Origin: Zygnema cylindricum
Taxonomy: Eukaryota; Streptophyta; Zygnematophyceae; Zygnematales; Zygnemataceae
DNA length: 16,073 nucleotides
Assembly: GCA_037447655.1 (NCBI GenBank)
Contig: JBBHKE010000874.1
Location: 1 to 16,073, forward strand
Direction: 5' to 3'
The position numbers and the translations under genes were made by a program. The stretch's first letter is position 1. Each line of letters starts with the position of its first letter. Below are positions 1 through 8,825 of the stretch, piece after piece. The notes under the pieces are model-generated. The model worked only from the letters and a program-made list of their open reading frames with translations, did not search any database and was not told the origin of the DNA.

Positions 1-123
1 TCGTCACGCCCTAAGTGACAATTTCGTTTGGTACACATAGGGACACCCGAAATCCGGGTCCGCCGGATCTGCGCTAAAAAACAAAAAAAAATCTCTAAGT
101 TTGAAGTACATAGAGACGCACCC
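1..123. mobile_element. 3' end of a Tourist-like TIR element (copy C, partial)
   Basis: This is the terminal piece of an inverted-repeat element whose other end lies before the window. It aligns with 2673-2788 (shared features: CGTCAC, a TACACATAGGGACAC-like stretch, a GCTAAAAAACAAAA-like stretch, then CTAAGTTTGAAG). It ends in GAGACGCACCC, the reverse complement of the GGRTGCGTCTC terminus that opens the copy at 15128. TTA follows at 124-126, fitting the 3-bp TWA target site seen at the other copies. No coding capacity. Confidence 0.6.
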
Positions 124-126
124 TTA

Positions 127-1092
127 GCGTCGATAGAATGTGATGTCACGTAAACGCTTTGTACGAAAGCAGATTTGTGGTACATAACGCTAATTTCAAT
201 TAACATAATATAAAGTGGCCAACGATCAATGAAAACATTCCCTATTAACATTAATTTTATTTAATAATTGTAACACTAATTGGTTTTTGCCAATAAAGGC
301 ATCGACAAAATTAGTGTTATTAACATTAACAAACATGACACGTGTACTTATACTGTGAATTGCCTCCAGTATACAACACTCCTCGAGAATGTAACGTTTG
401 ACCTATTCTTGTGTACGTTAATGTACCTTTTCGGCTTTTCCTACCAGATTTCCGACGCGATCGTTTGTCTTACGTCACGTTTTCAGATCCTCGTGGGCAG
501 ATACACCCCGACGATACAAACATCGACGGTGGATCCAGATGTGTATACTTCGGCTAACGACGTACCGTGTGTCGAGCTGACAGCGACGCAATCTGCCAAG
601 TCGATCCTAAGCAGAATATCTAGGGTGGCTCAAAAACATAACTTCCAAATGTACGGTAAAGTACAGTAGCTTCATACAAAAGGCATCTGTTTCCGCTCCC
701 CATTTATTGCGAAAAATCCGAGCGGCAATACGGTCACTAAATGGGATTCTGCTACATTCCTTCACTATTCGCGGAAGTACATTGCACTAAATTAATAATC
801 ATTTTCCTATGTCTCAAAAGTCAAAAATTTACCCGTCCAGAAAAATGGGCAATTAATGTTTGCGGTACAATAAAGTGGACTTTTATAACAACTACAAATC
901 CACCTGAGCTTCGTCTTTTATCGATAGTCGTACGCAGATAAGTCCAGGACAAATTCCAAAACTTTGTTGTTGGAGCTGTAGTTCTAGGGATCCGCATGTA
1001 GCATTATAACAGTACTCTAGAATAGTAATGGACAATAACTACACCGTGTATCGCTATTAGTGTATATTTTTTGCCACTTCAAACGTTTTTTC
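127..1092. other. AT-rich noncoding stretch, no gene recognised
   Basis: Open frames here are short (up to 129 codons at 280-669) and have no recognisable domain or codon bias. Position 1031-1056 carries a diverged copy of the recurrent TACACCGTGTATCG...ATTAGTGTA motif that forms the ends of the MITE family seen at 4321 and 11215. This may be the remnant of such an element, interrupted by the insertion at 1096. Confidence 0.5.
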
Positions 1093-1095
1093 TGA

Positions 1096-2010
1096 GGGCA
1101 CTTTCCCATGGGATAAAGTAAGGGATTTTTTTCTGTCGTTTTGCTCCAAAACTTAGCCCAGAAAATCCGCAGCCGTACCAAAAAAAGGGAACTACCACAG
1201 TACAATTTGCGTCACTTTGAATCTTTATATTTATTGCAATTTGTCGCCTAGAGCGTTTGAACCCACTTTCGCGTTCATCCAGCTCATCTTGAAACTTCTA
1301 CTCAAATCACCTCCCGAGGTGATTTTAACTTAAGTTTCATGATGTGAACAAATATGCAAATGTTGTCGCACGCGTCGGAGGTTTTTTAAAATTTTATGCG
1401 CGGAGTACTAAAAAAATAACCCACTGTACGTTTCCAGCCTGTGCGTACTTTTTTCCATGCACTTTTTTCCGTACAGGGGCCCGTGGAGGGGTCTCGACCA
1501 AAGCGAAGTCCGTGAAGGCGCCTCTTTCCCCCTCGAAATCCCATTACCGCGTCTATATCACAATTATTGCAACGAATAATGGCAGTAATGGTACCAAATG
1601 AATGATCTCAGAAAAACAATACTTTATACCATCTCTGGCCATATTTTGATGGCAAGTAGACTGAAAAAAATAAGAAAAAGTACGATAGGAAGCCATGGCG
1701 GAAAAATTTGGAATTAGTGACGTCGACGTTATCAAAAGTGAGCGTGGCGTCAAAATGTCACAAACCTTAAACATCTACATTGTCACAAGAAACTAGACGC
1801 TTACAACCCTCGCTATTTTGTAAACGTCGTCAATTGTCGCAAGTTTTGTAGTCGTCTACAACCGTCACAAATTACACCCACGTCTACATCTATCACATTT
1901 CAAGTAGCGATTTCATTGTGTTACAGCGGAATGCTTTGAAAGTTGTACGTCAAATCTTTGCTAAAAAACAAAATAACGAGACTAAGTTTCAGTAACATGG
2001 GAAAGTGCCC
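1096..2010. mobile_element. Tourist/PIF-Harbinger-like non-autonomous element (copy D)
   Basis: The element is 915 bp, bounded by a perfect 15-bp terminal inverted repeat: GGGCACTTTCCCATG at 1096-1110 and its reverse complement at 1996-2010. It is flanked by TGA (1093-1095) and TAA (2011-2013), read as a 3-bp TWA target duplication with one mutation. That size of duplication and GGG-type ends fit Tourist/PIF-Harbinger MITEs. The subterminal parts match the other copies: a run like AAGTAAGGGATTTTTTTCTG after the left end, and GCTAAAAAACAAAA before the right end. The interior differs from copies A and B. Several CGTCAC/CGTCTAC repeats lie at 1740-1890. No transposase frame is present, so mobility would need enzyme from elsewhere. 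The superfamily call is inference. Confidence 0.65.
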
Positions 2011-2013
2011 TAA

Positions 2014-2788
2014 GGGTGTGTATCCACGTGCCAAAGTAAGGGTTTCTGTTCTTCTATCGTTTTCATATAGAACTTAGCGTCATACTGCTTAAATTACAAC
2101 CGTTTAAAGAAATCGATAAAACCAGAACTACATTTTTGTTGCATCGTCAATAATATAATGTACCACATGTTGTCTTCTGTTTTTCAACCCACATCCACGT
2201 CGAGAAACGTCACCTTCAAACTTTATTTGAAAGCACATCAGCGATGTATTTTATATTACAGTATCACCGCTAAAAAAATAGGAACACATTTGCACATGCC
2301 GAACTTTTTCAAAATTTTCAAACGATTTCAAGCAACGAGGAAAAGTACAAGAATCGCTACGTTTTGTCCGTTTGCGTTAAGTACAATGAGGAAAAGTATA
2401 CAATTTGTTTTGTTATGTCCGTTTGCATTCGGTACAGTTTTTTTTTGCATGGGTCTCAAGATAACGATGCCATTTCACGTCGACCACACAGGAGACGCAA
2501 AGGAAAAGCACATCTTCTTCAACCATGAAATGACATAAGCTGGAAGGTGGTACGCCTACAATGTCACGGAATACATGAGACGTCACAAGCAGTTACAAAA
2601 AATAACGTGCGTCATCACAGATTGTAAACGTTGGCAATCGTCACGTGCATTGTCGATGTATACAATCGTCACACCCTTAAATAACATTTTCTTTGTTACA
2701 TATAGGGACACTTAAAATCCGTGTACGGAGAACCTACGCTAAAATAAAAACTAAGTTCGCAAAGGTACCAGAACATGGAGACATACCT
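2014..2788. mobile_element. Tourist/PIF-Harbinger-like non-autonomous element (copy A)
   Basis: The element is 775 bp with imperfect terminal inverted repeats: GGGTGTGTATCCACGTGCC at 2014-2032, paired with the end at 2770-2788, which reads AGGTATGTCTCCATG on the other strand. It is flanked by TAA on both sides (2011-2013 and 2789-2791), the expected 3-bp duplication. It aligns over most of its length with 15128-15793 in the same orientation, including shared blocks GTTTTGTCCGTTTGCGTT, GATGCCATTTCACGTCG and TAC-AATGTCACG. Clustered CGTCAC motifs lie near the right end (2560-2680). The longest frame (2158-2538) has no recognisable domain and is not conserved as a frame in the sister copy, so I treat the element as noncoding. 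Confidence 0.7.
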
Positions 2789-2791
2789 TAA

Positions 2792-4320
2792 GTTCACAAT
2801 CGTCTAAATTTTGATTGGAGACCACCAATCAGAAGGTAAGAAACTTGTCTCTCAATCGTAATCGTCTGATCCACAATTAGACAAGGTTTCACGAAGAATA
2901 ATGCTCTAACTGGCGAAAAAAAACCTAAACACCAATAACGATACATGGTGTTCATCCATTGCTAGTAAAGGAACTTAATTGTGCAAATACGCAATCAAAA
3001 CGCATGACATCAGTTCAGTGTGGGGATGCGCGACGTATTCTTGTCCATCTCTTATAAAAAGTCGTACGTTTTTTCCTCATACAGTTATGAACAATACTTA
3101 GTTATTTTCAGCCAAAAGTAGTCGCAGCCCAATTAGTGCTATTAACACCAATAACGACGAGTAGTGAACTAATTGGTGAATAGAAAAACAAATGAAAGTT
3201 GACACTTGACATACATGTGAGAGCTCTCTATATTCATAAATAGAGTCCGGTCGATATCTTTATTCCCTAAAATCAATACGAACTATTGTAAAAACAGTAT
3301 AGCATACCCAGTAAATTATTGTTGTTATTCCAATGTCCACAGTCATCTACCACAAGTTCGGCCGAAAATTCCACAATTCTTATTTCAACCCCTCCAACTT
3401 GTAATAAAAGTTGGCAAAACCGCAATATTATAGTGCTTAGCGTCAAATATTGCTCTCATAATAATGAAATTTTTTTAATTATTTGCGGAGTTGTTCAATA
3501 ACTTTTTGGACCCCCACTTCAATCCACGAAAATTTATGAGCCCAAAATGTTCAAATGTTTGACGTCCAAGCCGCTTGTTTAACTACAAGACAACCTGTTA
3601 ATATTTTTTATCTCCCTCCTCGACCGCAGTCCTAAGGCTTCAAGCCATTAGGGTGACTTGGTTCCCCTCCATGGTGATAAGAGGACCCTTGGTGATATGG
3701 TCATCAAGGGTTCGACTGAGACACATACATACACCGTGTAGCGAACGTCTTTGCGCATCGGCAAGTTTTGTGCAACATTGTCGTGTTGGAAAAGTACAAA
3801 AAAAAAATGATTTTACCATATCGTGCGTAAATTTCCTATGATAGAGATTAAAGCGACTTATTTTTACGATCATTTGTGTCACGTTGTGCTCCACGTGACC
3901 ATTACCTGCGCCAAAATTTTTTGAAAGCACGAATTTGATCTTTTGGCCGGATTGAAAGCCTTAAAGACAAAGATTAACTACGAGCTTAAATGCGCAAATA
4001 TACATACACGTGAACCGATGTAATGCGGAACACGGCATACGTGAACAATAATCAACACATCGTGGTTCAGAAATAACCACACAACGACAATTAAACCAAT
4101 AGATAATAAATTTAAAGCCGCGAGTCAATGTTAAGACCTTACGCGTAAAATTTGTTCGAACATAGATTGTAGATGCGAGCTCGTGACTCTTGGCTGTAAC
4201 TGTCAATGAAGACAATAAGTACGTGGCCGTATAGGTTAATTAAATTGTTTTTTTGAGTTATGCACTTTTCACATAATATTAATTACAAGTCAGGCTTAGG
4301 AAATTGTGGGCACGATGATA
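2792..4320. other. Noncoding intergenic stretch with MITE-end remnants
   Basis: No gene recognised. Two places resemble ends of the CAGTACACC family: 2935-2962 (AATAACGATACATGGTGT) and 3729-3747 (CATACACCGTGTAGCG). A short minus-strand stretch at 3640-3740 has a locally GC-richer, coding-like look, ending a 96-codon frame, but I cannot match it to any family. Everything else is AT-rich with many stops in all frames. Confidence 0.4.
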
Positions 4321-4849
4321 CACTACACCATGAATCGCTTTTACTGTTAACAAATTATTAGTGTAAAGAAACAATTTGTGCGAATAATTATAATTTGGGT
4401 TAAAGAGCCTAACGCCAACAAAGATTACCACAACATTGTCTATCTAAGACTAATTTGGATACACATTCCCATAGTGAAGCCACTATAGCTTGTGTTCACA
4501 TTATCGACGTTTGAAGGTGTGAGAACAGATTCGCGCAATTTGCTCCTGTCTTTATGACCGGGCACGTTTTTGTGACGATGCACCCACTTTCGCATTGTCG
4601 ATGCCCTTTTTTTATACTCTTTCTGTACGCATGTACGAAATAACTAGCAAATTTAGTATAGGCTGATAAATTTCGTACACAACACTATTCCCAAGCCGCC
4701 TAAATTAGAGTTATAATCGCTAATTAAATCGTACTATTAGTAACATAGAGGGAAAACGAGTATTATTAGTTTTATTTAAGGTTCAAAGCTCAAAATTTGG
4801 GGGTGCGAATACAGTGTTTTTAACGCTATAAGCAATGCGCGGTGTACAA
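4321..4849. mobile_element. Diverged MITE of the CAGTACACC-ended family
   Basis: About 529 bp. The left end CACTACACCATGAATCGC (4321) and right end GCAATGCGCGGTGTACAAG (4832-4850) are degenerate inverted repeats of the ends seen at 11215-11421 and 12535-12740. Just inside the left end, ATTATTAGTGTAAAGAAAC matches 12559-12577. Near the right end, TTATTTAAGGT then CTCAAAATTTGGGGGTGCGA (about 4765-4808) matches the corresponding block at 11347-11385 and 12663-12705. The interior is longer than in those copies, so this is an older or internally expanded relative. No coding sequence seen. Confidence 0.5.
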
Positions 4850-5009
4850 GACTACACTTGATTATGAAGATATGTTATACCACTCGTAAATTGAAATGAA
4901 TCCATTGAATATATTGTTCAACCTGTCATACCTCATGGTATCGGTTAGTCGCACGCACGATTTTGGCACGCAAGCATAATTCTTGTTTGCGCGTGTGGTT
5001 TAGTTTGCA
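4850..5009. other. Short noncoding spacer
   Basis: AT-rich, no gene, leading into the inverted repeat at about 5010. Confidence 0.4.
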
Positions 5010-5140
5010 CGCACCATTTTCCCACGGTCACTAATTTCATACCGTTGGTGCATTTATTTGTGACGTGTACGCGATTCGCGTACGTGACTAGTGGTATGAA
5101 TACTAATTTAGTGATTGTGTTTCATTTCGTGCGTAGGTAC
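5010..5140. repeat. Imperfect inverted repeat centred on a GTAC palindrome
   Basis: The arms read GCACGCACC-ATTTTCCCAC-GGTCACTAA-TTTCATACC on the left (about 5012-5046) and the approximate reverse complement on the right (about 5092-5138: GGTATGAATACTAATTTAGTG then TTCGTGCGTAGG). The centre is an exact palindrome with a single unpaired base, GTACGCGA-T-TCGCGTAC (5067-5083). The sequence could fold into one long hairpin. It may be a small foldback element. No target duplication was identified. Confidence 0.45.
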
Positions 5141-5469
5141 ACGATTTGAAGGTGCACGATTCGAATGGCGTACGCGGATATCGTTTAGAGGTCGTACAAA
5201 ACAAGATGAACGAACTTCCGCGATATTACATTTGTACTTTTATTTTCGCTTGTACTTTCACTTCAGTTGGAATTTTGATAAATGGATCTCTCTCGGCTTC
5301 CCACTCACCTTCCACCTTTTATCCTTTCCACCTGTTATTTCCTTTTCACATTGTCATATTCATTTTTGCTTTGTATTATATTCTTTTTGCTTTGGGATTT
5401 GCATTGCTCGTTGTCTATTCCACCTTTTGTGCTACACAGCTCGTTGGGTTGCATGCTTGTTGGTTAAAT
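5141..5469. other. Noncoding, T/C-rich stretch downstream of the copia fragment
   Basis: The plus strand is pyrimidine-rich (5290-5420). Three overlapping frames run across it, but none has a recognisable domain. It borders the point where copia homology on the minus strand stops (about 5470). It could be unrelated DNA joined at the truncation point or heavily decayed element sequence. Confidence 0.4.
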
Positions 5470-6046
5470 TAGACACATGCACGACATCTCTGAACTGAAT
5501 CCCTTCCACCACTCCCATCTTTTTCATCTCTCTTAACTTATCTATATTCACATGCCCAAGCCTCTTATGCCACATCATAATATCATGAACACCAGCATAA
5601 TAAAGTTTTTTTGTTTCATTACTTAAAATCAGCCTAAACATCCCTTGGCTACCTTTCTCAGCAAAGAAATAGACCTCTTCCTCAAAACTAGCAGTAAAGA
5701 CTCCTTCCCTAGTGCTAGTAAAAAAACCCTTATCATCTAATACAGATGTAGAGATGAGGTTTTTGTTCAGCTCCGGAATAAACAATACATCGGAGAATGT
5801 TACTATAGATGTCTTTCCTTCTATTAACACTTTCAGATCTACCGATCCTACAAGAGTAGTAGTGACTATCCTCCCATCCTCGTACTCTATCTATACGGTG
5901 GGAATCTTTCTTATCTTAGTGAACAGGTGCTTATCCTTACATATGTGCATAGAGGCACTTAAATATACAATCCAACCTGCTTCACCTTTCAATCCACCGT
6001 AAGCACATTTATGCCTTCGTGGAATTTCGACCTCGTTTTTCACCTC
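5470..6046 (-). pseudogene. pol: copia protease remnant and gag-pre-integrase domain
   Basis: This continues the polyprotein. The protease active-site region reads GWIVYLSASMHICKDKHLF (about 5935-5975). Copia proteases have W-x-x-D-S-G-A-S/T at this place, so the catalytic Asp, Ser and Gly are all replaced, and the enzyme would be dead. An in-frame TAG (5891-5893) follows after KIPTV. The protease C-terminal part is recognisable as DVLFIPELNKNLISTSVL (about 5746-5800). Next comes the pre-integrase motif MMWHKRLGHVNIDKLREM (about 5520-5575), supplying the two zinc-binding histidines. The paired cysteines that should follow are not seen: the frame runs into sequence unlike copia near 5470-5490 and stops at 5432-5434. 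Confidence 0.8.
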
Positions 6047-6412
6047 CTACTCCTCATCCAATAGGAGCTCATCGTCCTCGTCCTCGGATTCCTCCCCGTG
6101 TACTTGTGTCACAAGGGCCTTTTTCTTTCCACTCGGGGTTCCACCGGTTTGCCCCTCCTTTAACCGAAGCTCGGTTAGCTTAGTGCACTCTGCCATGTAG
6201 TGCCCCGGTTTCTTACAAAAATGACATAAACCTTTGGGAGCCCTTGGTCCTAACTCGTCACTCTGATTTTTCTGCTCCCTCCCCCAATAGTTTGCGACAG
6301 GTTTTTCGAAATCCTTGTTCCTCCAATCGGTCGCAGCTGCCAAGGCTTGCCCACTCTTTCCTCCCCTTCGGATCTCAATCGTATTCTCCCAAACGAGAAT
6401 CATCCCTACCAC
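6047..6412 (-). pseudogene. gag: copia gag C-terminus with CCHC zinc knuckle
   Basis: This is the nucleocapsid-like end of gag, which binds the element's RNA. The key motif is CHFCKKPGHYMAEC (C-x2-C-x4-H-x4-C) at about 6190-6231, with all four metal ligands intact. It is followed by a lysine-rich patch and a very acidic tail (GEESEDEDDELLLDEE) ending at a stop at 6047-6049. The frame is the one that follows LPDEFENIV upstream, after an in-frame TGA at 6413-6415. The family's gag and pol are normally one long frame, so the stop after the acidic tail is probably a mutation. Confidence 0.85.
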
Positions 6413-6415
6413 TCA

Positions 6416-7122
6416 ATTCCATATCCACCTTGAGTCCGGCAAGTCCTGCACACAGTTGACTATGTTCTCGAACTCATCGGGTAACTTCATTAGTAAACAG
6501 TTAACCTTTTCTTTTTCACTAAAATCTTTTCCAGCACTTTTAGCTCTATAAAAAGTGTAGCAAGCTCATTGCAGAAATCCAAAATCTTCCCCCCTTTGTA
6601 TACATACTCCTTAACTTTCTGATCAGCCAACTGTTGATGCTGAATCGTACCACTTCGGTACATCTCTATGAGAGCCATCCAAAGATCGGATGTCCTTTCT
6701 ACCTGCAAATAAGGACATACAAGCCCTTGAGTAAGATAGCGGAGGATGAAGTGCTTTGCCGCCATATTGTTGAAGTCCCAGGTTTGAGTATCATTCTCTT
6801 AGTTCATCAGAATAGGTGACATGAATGCTGAACCAGTTGCAATTGGTGAGGTCGTCTCCTTCTCCGTTGCTTTGTCCACCACCTCTCTTTCCTTTGTCTC
6901 CTCCCTTGAAGATGGATCTGCTTTCCTTGTGAATCTGCTTCCTCCAAACCCTGGAGGGACTCCAAGACTTGATGGACGCCCCACTCGTCCACTCACTATC
7001 CCCCAAAACCTTTTCTCGCAAAGAGCTCCTATCATCATAATTTCCCAGTATATGAAGACAGTTCCATTAAAGATGGGTACCCTAGAGGGTGGGCCCATAA
7101 CCTGAAACTTTGAGACCTCCAT
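6416..7122 (-). pseudogene. gag: copia gag (capsid part), broken
   Basis: Gag would coat the retrotransposon RNA in cytoplasmic virus-like particles. Reading from an ATG at 7120-7122, the product opens with PIFNGTVFIYWEIMM, the FNG...YxxWxxxM pattern of plant copia gag N-termini. It continues through TWDFNNMAAKHFILRYL and DLWMALIEMY, typical of the UBN2/retrotran_gag domain. An in-frame TAA (6799-6801) interrupts it just before TWDFNN. A frameshift near 6510-6530 then moves the frame to one reading LPDEFENIVNCVQDLPDS, which stops at 6413-6415 just ahead of the zinc-knuckle part. The upstream leader contains five hairpins. The gag assignment is secure; the exact lineage is not. Confidence 0.8.
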
Positions 7123-7342
7123 AAGTCCTCAGAGTGGACAGCTTCCAAGAAGTCTCTACCCTCTTGTGTTTCAGCGAGAATAACTCCCACCCTGGCAATC
7201 AAAAACTCTTATCACCTTCACCCTTGTGAAGCTAAGACTCCCTTGAGTCGATAGCAAAAAGAATCTCTGAAATTTGCTCCTGGAGCAGTAAGTTATGGAG
7301 GGTCAAAGTTGACCTTTTGTACAGAAGCTCTCTGGGAGAGAG
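7123..7342 (-). promoter_or_regulatory. Structured leader upstream of copia-2 gag
   Basis: Five tight inverted repeats occur in about 130 bp: CTTCAC-CCTT-GTGAAG (7216-7231), GACTC-CCTT-GAGTC (7236-7249), TGCTCC-T-GGAGCA (7275-7287), GGTCAA-AG-TTGACC (7301-7314) and CTCTCT-GGG-AGAGAG (7328-7342). In the transcript sense (minus strand) the two gag-proximal hairpins would both carry an AAGG loop. The position, 94 to 220 bp upstream of the gag ATG, is where a retroelement 5' leader lies. Structured leaders serve packaging, dimerisation or translation in related elements; a role here is inference. No LTR end or primer-binding site was found. Confidence 0.45.
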
Positions 7343-7556
7343 GGTCCTATGTACCAATTTTTTTTCTAAGTCCTATCTCTCTCACAAACTCTATCTACTG
7401 ATGTACGGACCAATCATATTACTCTTCCGTACACAAAAGTACAGCTGTCGGTGTTCTTTTTGTACGAATACTGTACGACAAGGCTTAAATGTCACGTGGT
7501 ATATCTAGATCCGCTCCCTTAATCACAGAAGATGCCGCGATCCAATGTCTTTTTGT
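7343..7556. other. Noncoding stretch, possible decayed LTR
   Basis: It lies where the LTR of copia-2 would be expected, but I could not find a TG...CA-bounded repeat or a second copy of it in the window. GTAC/GTACG words are frequent (7382-7475). No gene. Confidence 0.3.
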
Positions 7557-7700
7557 CACGTGTCATCTGATGTGGCGATGACCACAAACCGCCGAAATCC
7601 TCTTCCGCGATCTCGGCATTCATTCTGGCCGTCCGATTAAATGCATATTTAATCGTAGCCGTAATAAATACCTGCGCGGTATTCGTTTCTCTATCGAAAA
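7541..7700 (+). promoter_or_regulatory. Plant-promoter-like patch (tentative)
   Basis: CCAAT (7542-7546), a G-box/ABRE-like core CACGTG followed by TC (7557-7564), and an AT-rich TATA-like TAATAAATA (7662-7670) occur in promoter-like order and spacing on the plus strand. A pyrimidine-rich TTCGTTTCTCTATC lies about 20 bp downstream. An ATG at 7761 is followed by GTAAGTA (7770-7776), a good 5' splice-donor match, but no coding exon is recognisable on either side. It could be a remnant of a gene, part of an LTR, or chance. Confidence 0.2.
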
Positions 7701-7844
7701 AACTGCCCGGTACTTGTTCCTTGTCCGTACCTTAATCCGTACTTTACATAACTGGATCTATGAATCCCGTAAGTAGTTGTAGTTAAATGAATTATCCTAC
7801 GTAATTATATCTAAATAATTATCAAACCCAACACCATGTATCAT

Positions 7845-7928
7845 TAGTCTTAGACATAACGGTTAAGACTACCGGCTACCGGCTATCTACAATTCTGTAG
7901 GTACCAGGATCAAATCCTGGTTCTGACA
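7845..7928 (+). other. Three-hairpin cluster with a Pol III B-box-like motif
   Basis: Three consecutive stem-loops occur: TAGTCTTA/TAAGACTA (7845-7871), CTACA/TGTAG (7887-7900) and ACCAGGAT/ATCCTGGT (7903-7921). The last contains GATCAAATC, which fits the B-box pattern GWTCRANNC. ACGGTTAAGAC upstream resembles a tRNA D-arm/A-box region. The acceptor stem does not close (TTCTGAC at 7921-7927 has no good 5' partner), and the anticodon loop would be too short. It is therefore not a normal tRNA; a decayed tRNA or a tRNA-derived SINE head is possible. Confidence 0.25.
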
Positions 7929-8143
7929 ACTATCCTTTTAGTAAATAAACTGGCAAATAAACTAATCTATTTCCCGTAAATATCTGGATAGCCTAGGCAG
8001 CCATGGCTCTAGCTTCCACTCCTACTTCCTAGTGACTGCGACAAGTGTGGGAGTTGGAGAGAGAAGTTAGAGATAGACTGCCTCGGCTTCTTTCTGTATT
8101 TTAATTTAGACCTATAAAATACTCAAAAAGGAACCATCAATTT
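7929..8143. other. Noncoding junction after the copia-1 truncation
   Basis: No gene. On the minus strand it follows directly after reverse-transcriptase homology is lost at 8144. A purine-rich stretch at 8040-8085 and a TATA-like CCTATAAAATAC (8111-8122) are visible. It may be DNA from another element joined at the break. Confidence 0.35.
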
Positions 8144-8825
8144 CTACGGATCAGCCATGTCAAAATGGGTCTGAAGGAGAGATTTGACAGTGGAGATTTC
8201 AGAGAGGGAAGGACCAACAAGAAGGAGATCGTCGACAAAGATGGCAACAATGATCAAAGCGGTGCAAGAGCCACGAAAGTAAATGCTAAAATCGCCATCA
8301 ATTCGGGTAAATCCTTCTTTCTACATAATGGAATCTATGGTGTGGTTCCATACACGGGGGGATTGTTTTAATCCATAAATTGTTTTAATGAGATGGCAAA
8401 CTAGATGTTCAGATCCAGGGGAAATATAGCTTTCAGGCTGATGCATGTAAATGTCCTCGGACAAGATCCCGTTTAAGAAGGCATTTTTAACATCCATCTG
8501 ATGAACATGGAAATCATGTTCAACAGCTAAAGCAAGTAAAGTGCGGATAGATGGCAATCGGGCAACAGGAGCAAAGGTTTCAATGAAATCTATACCTTCG
8601 ATTTGGGAAAAGCCCTTCGCCACCAAGCGAGCTTTGTATTTGTCCACGCATCCATCCGCTTTTTGTTTTACACGAAAGACCCATTTCGTACCGATTGCCT
8701 TTCTTCCAAGGGGAAGGGGAACAAGATTCCATGTTTTGTTGAAAAATAAGGCATTGAATTCAGCATCAGCGGCGATTTTCCAAAATGAGGCATCAGGACG
8801 TTTTAAGGCAACTTTGAGAGAGAGG
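8144..8825 (-). pseudogene. pol: copia reverse transcriptase, truncated
   Basis: This is the RNA-dependent DNA polymerase. Visible landmarks are SFWKIAADAEFNAL, NKTWNLVPLP and GTKWVFRVKQKADG (start of the RT fold), then YKARLVAKGFSQIEGIDF, ETFAPVAR, HQMDVKNAFLNG (first catalytic Asp, about 8483-8518) and IKTIYGLKQSPRVWN. A TAG (8321-8323) interrupts after DSIM, and the same frame continues with KEGFTRIDGDFSIYF and the catalytic IFVDDLLLVG (VDD codons at 8228-8236). Recognisable sequence ends at LLQTHFDMADP, with a stop at 8144-8146. The RT C-terminus (the usual LG...YFLG region) and RNase H are absent. Confidence 0.88.

Larger units (their letters stand above)
5470..7122 (-). mobile_element. 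Truncated Ty1/copia retrotransposon, gag to pre-integrase (copia-2)
   Basis: Read on the minus strand, this holds gag, a CCHC zinc knuckle, a protease remnant and the gag-pre-integrase domain, in the order expected for Ty1/copia. Integrase, reverse transcriptase and RNase H are missing: homology stops near 5470, inside the pre-integrase/zinc region. No LTR pair, polypurine tract or tRNA-complementary primer site was found. It lies in the same orientation as the fragment at 8144-10343, but both contain a pre-integrase domain of different sequence, so they derive from different elements. All its frames are interrupted. Confidence 0.85.

Noticed and set aside
280-669. 129-codon open frame on the plus strand
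   Set aside because: No recognisable domain or codon bias, and it sits in repeat-rich AT DNA; frames of this size are expected by chance over 16 kb.
2158-2538. 126-codon frame inside the Tourist-like copy A
   Set aside because: The equivalent part of sister copy B (15244-15492) does not keep the same frame or protein, so there is no sign of selection for coding.
3640-3930. 96-codon minus-strand frame with a coding-like last 25 residues
   Set aside because: I could not tie it to any family, and the upstream part is low-complexity; listed only as an uncertain patch in the spacer.
5115-5498. Three overlapping hydrophobic plus-strand frames
   Set aside because: Hydrophobicity comes from the T/C-rich strand composition; no domain, and the frames end in the antisense of the copia remnant.
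7847-7928. Functional tRNA gene
   Set aside because: The acceptor stem does not pair and the anticodon arm has a 4-base loop; kept only as a tRNA-like hairpin cluster.
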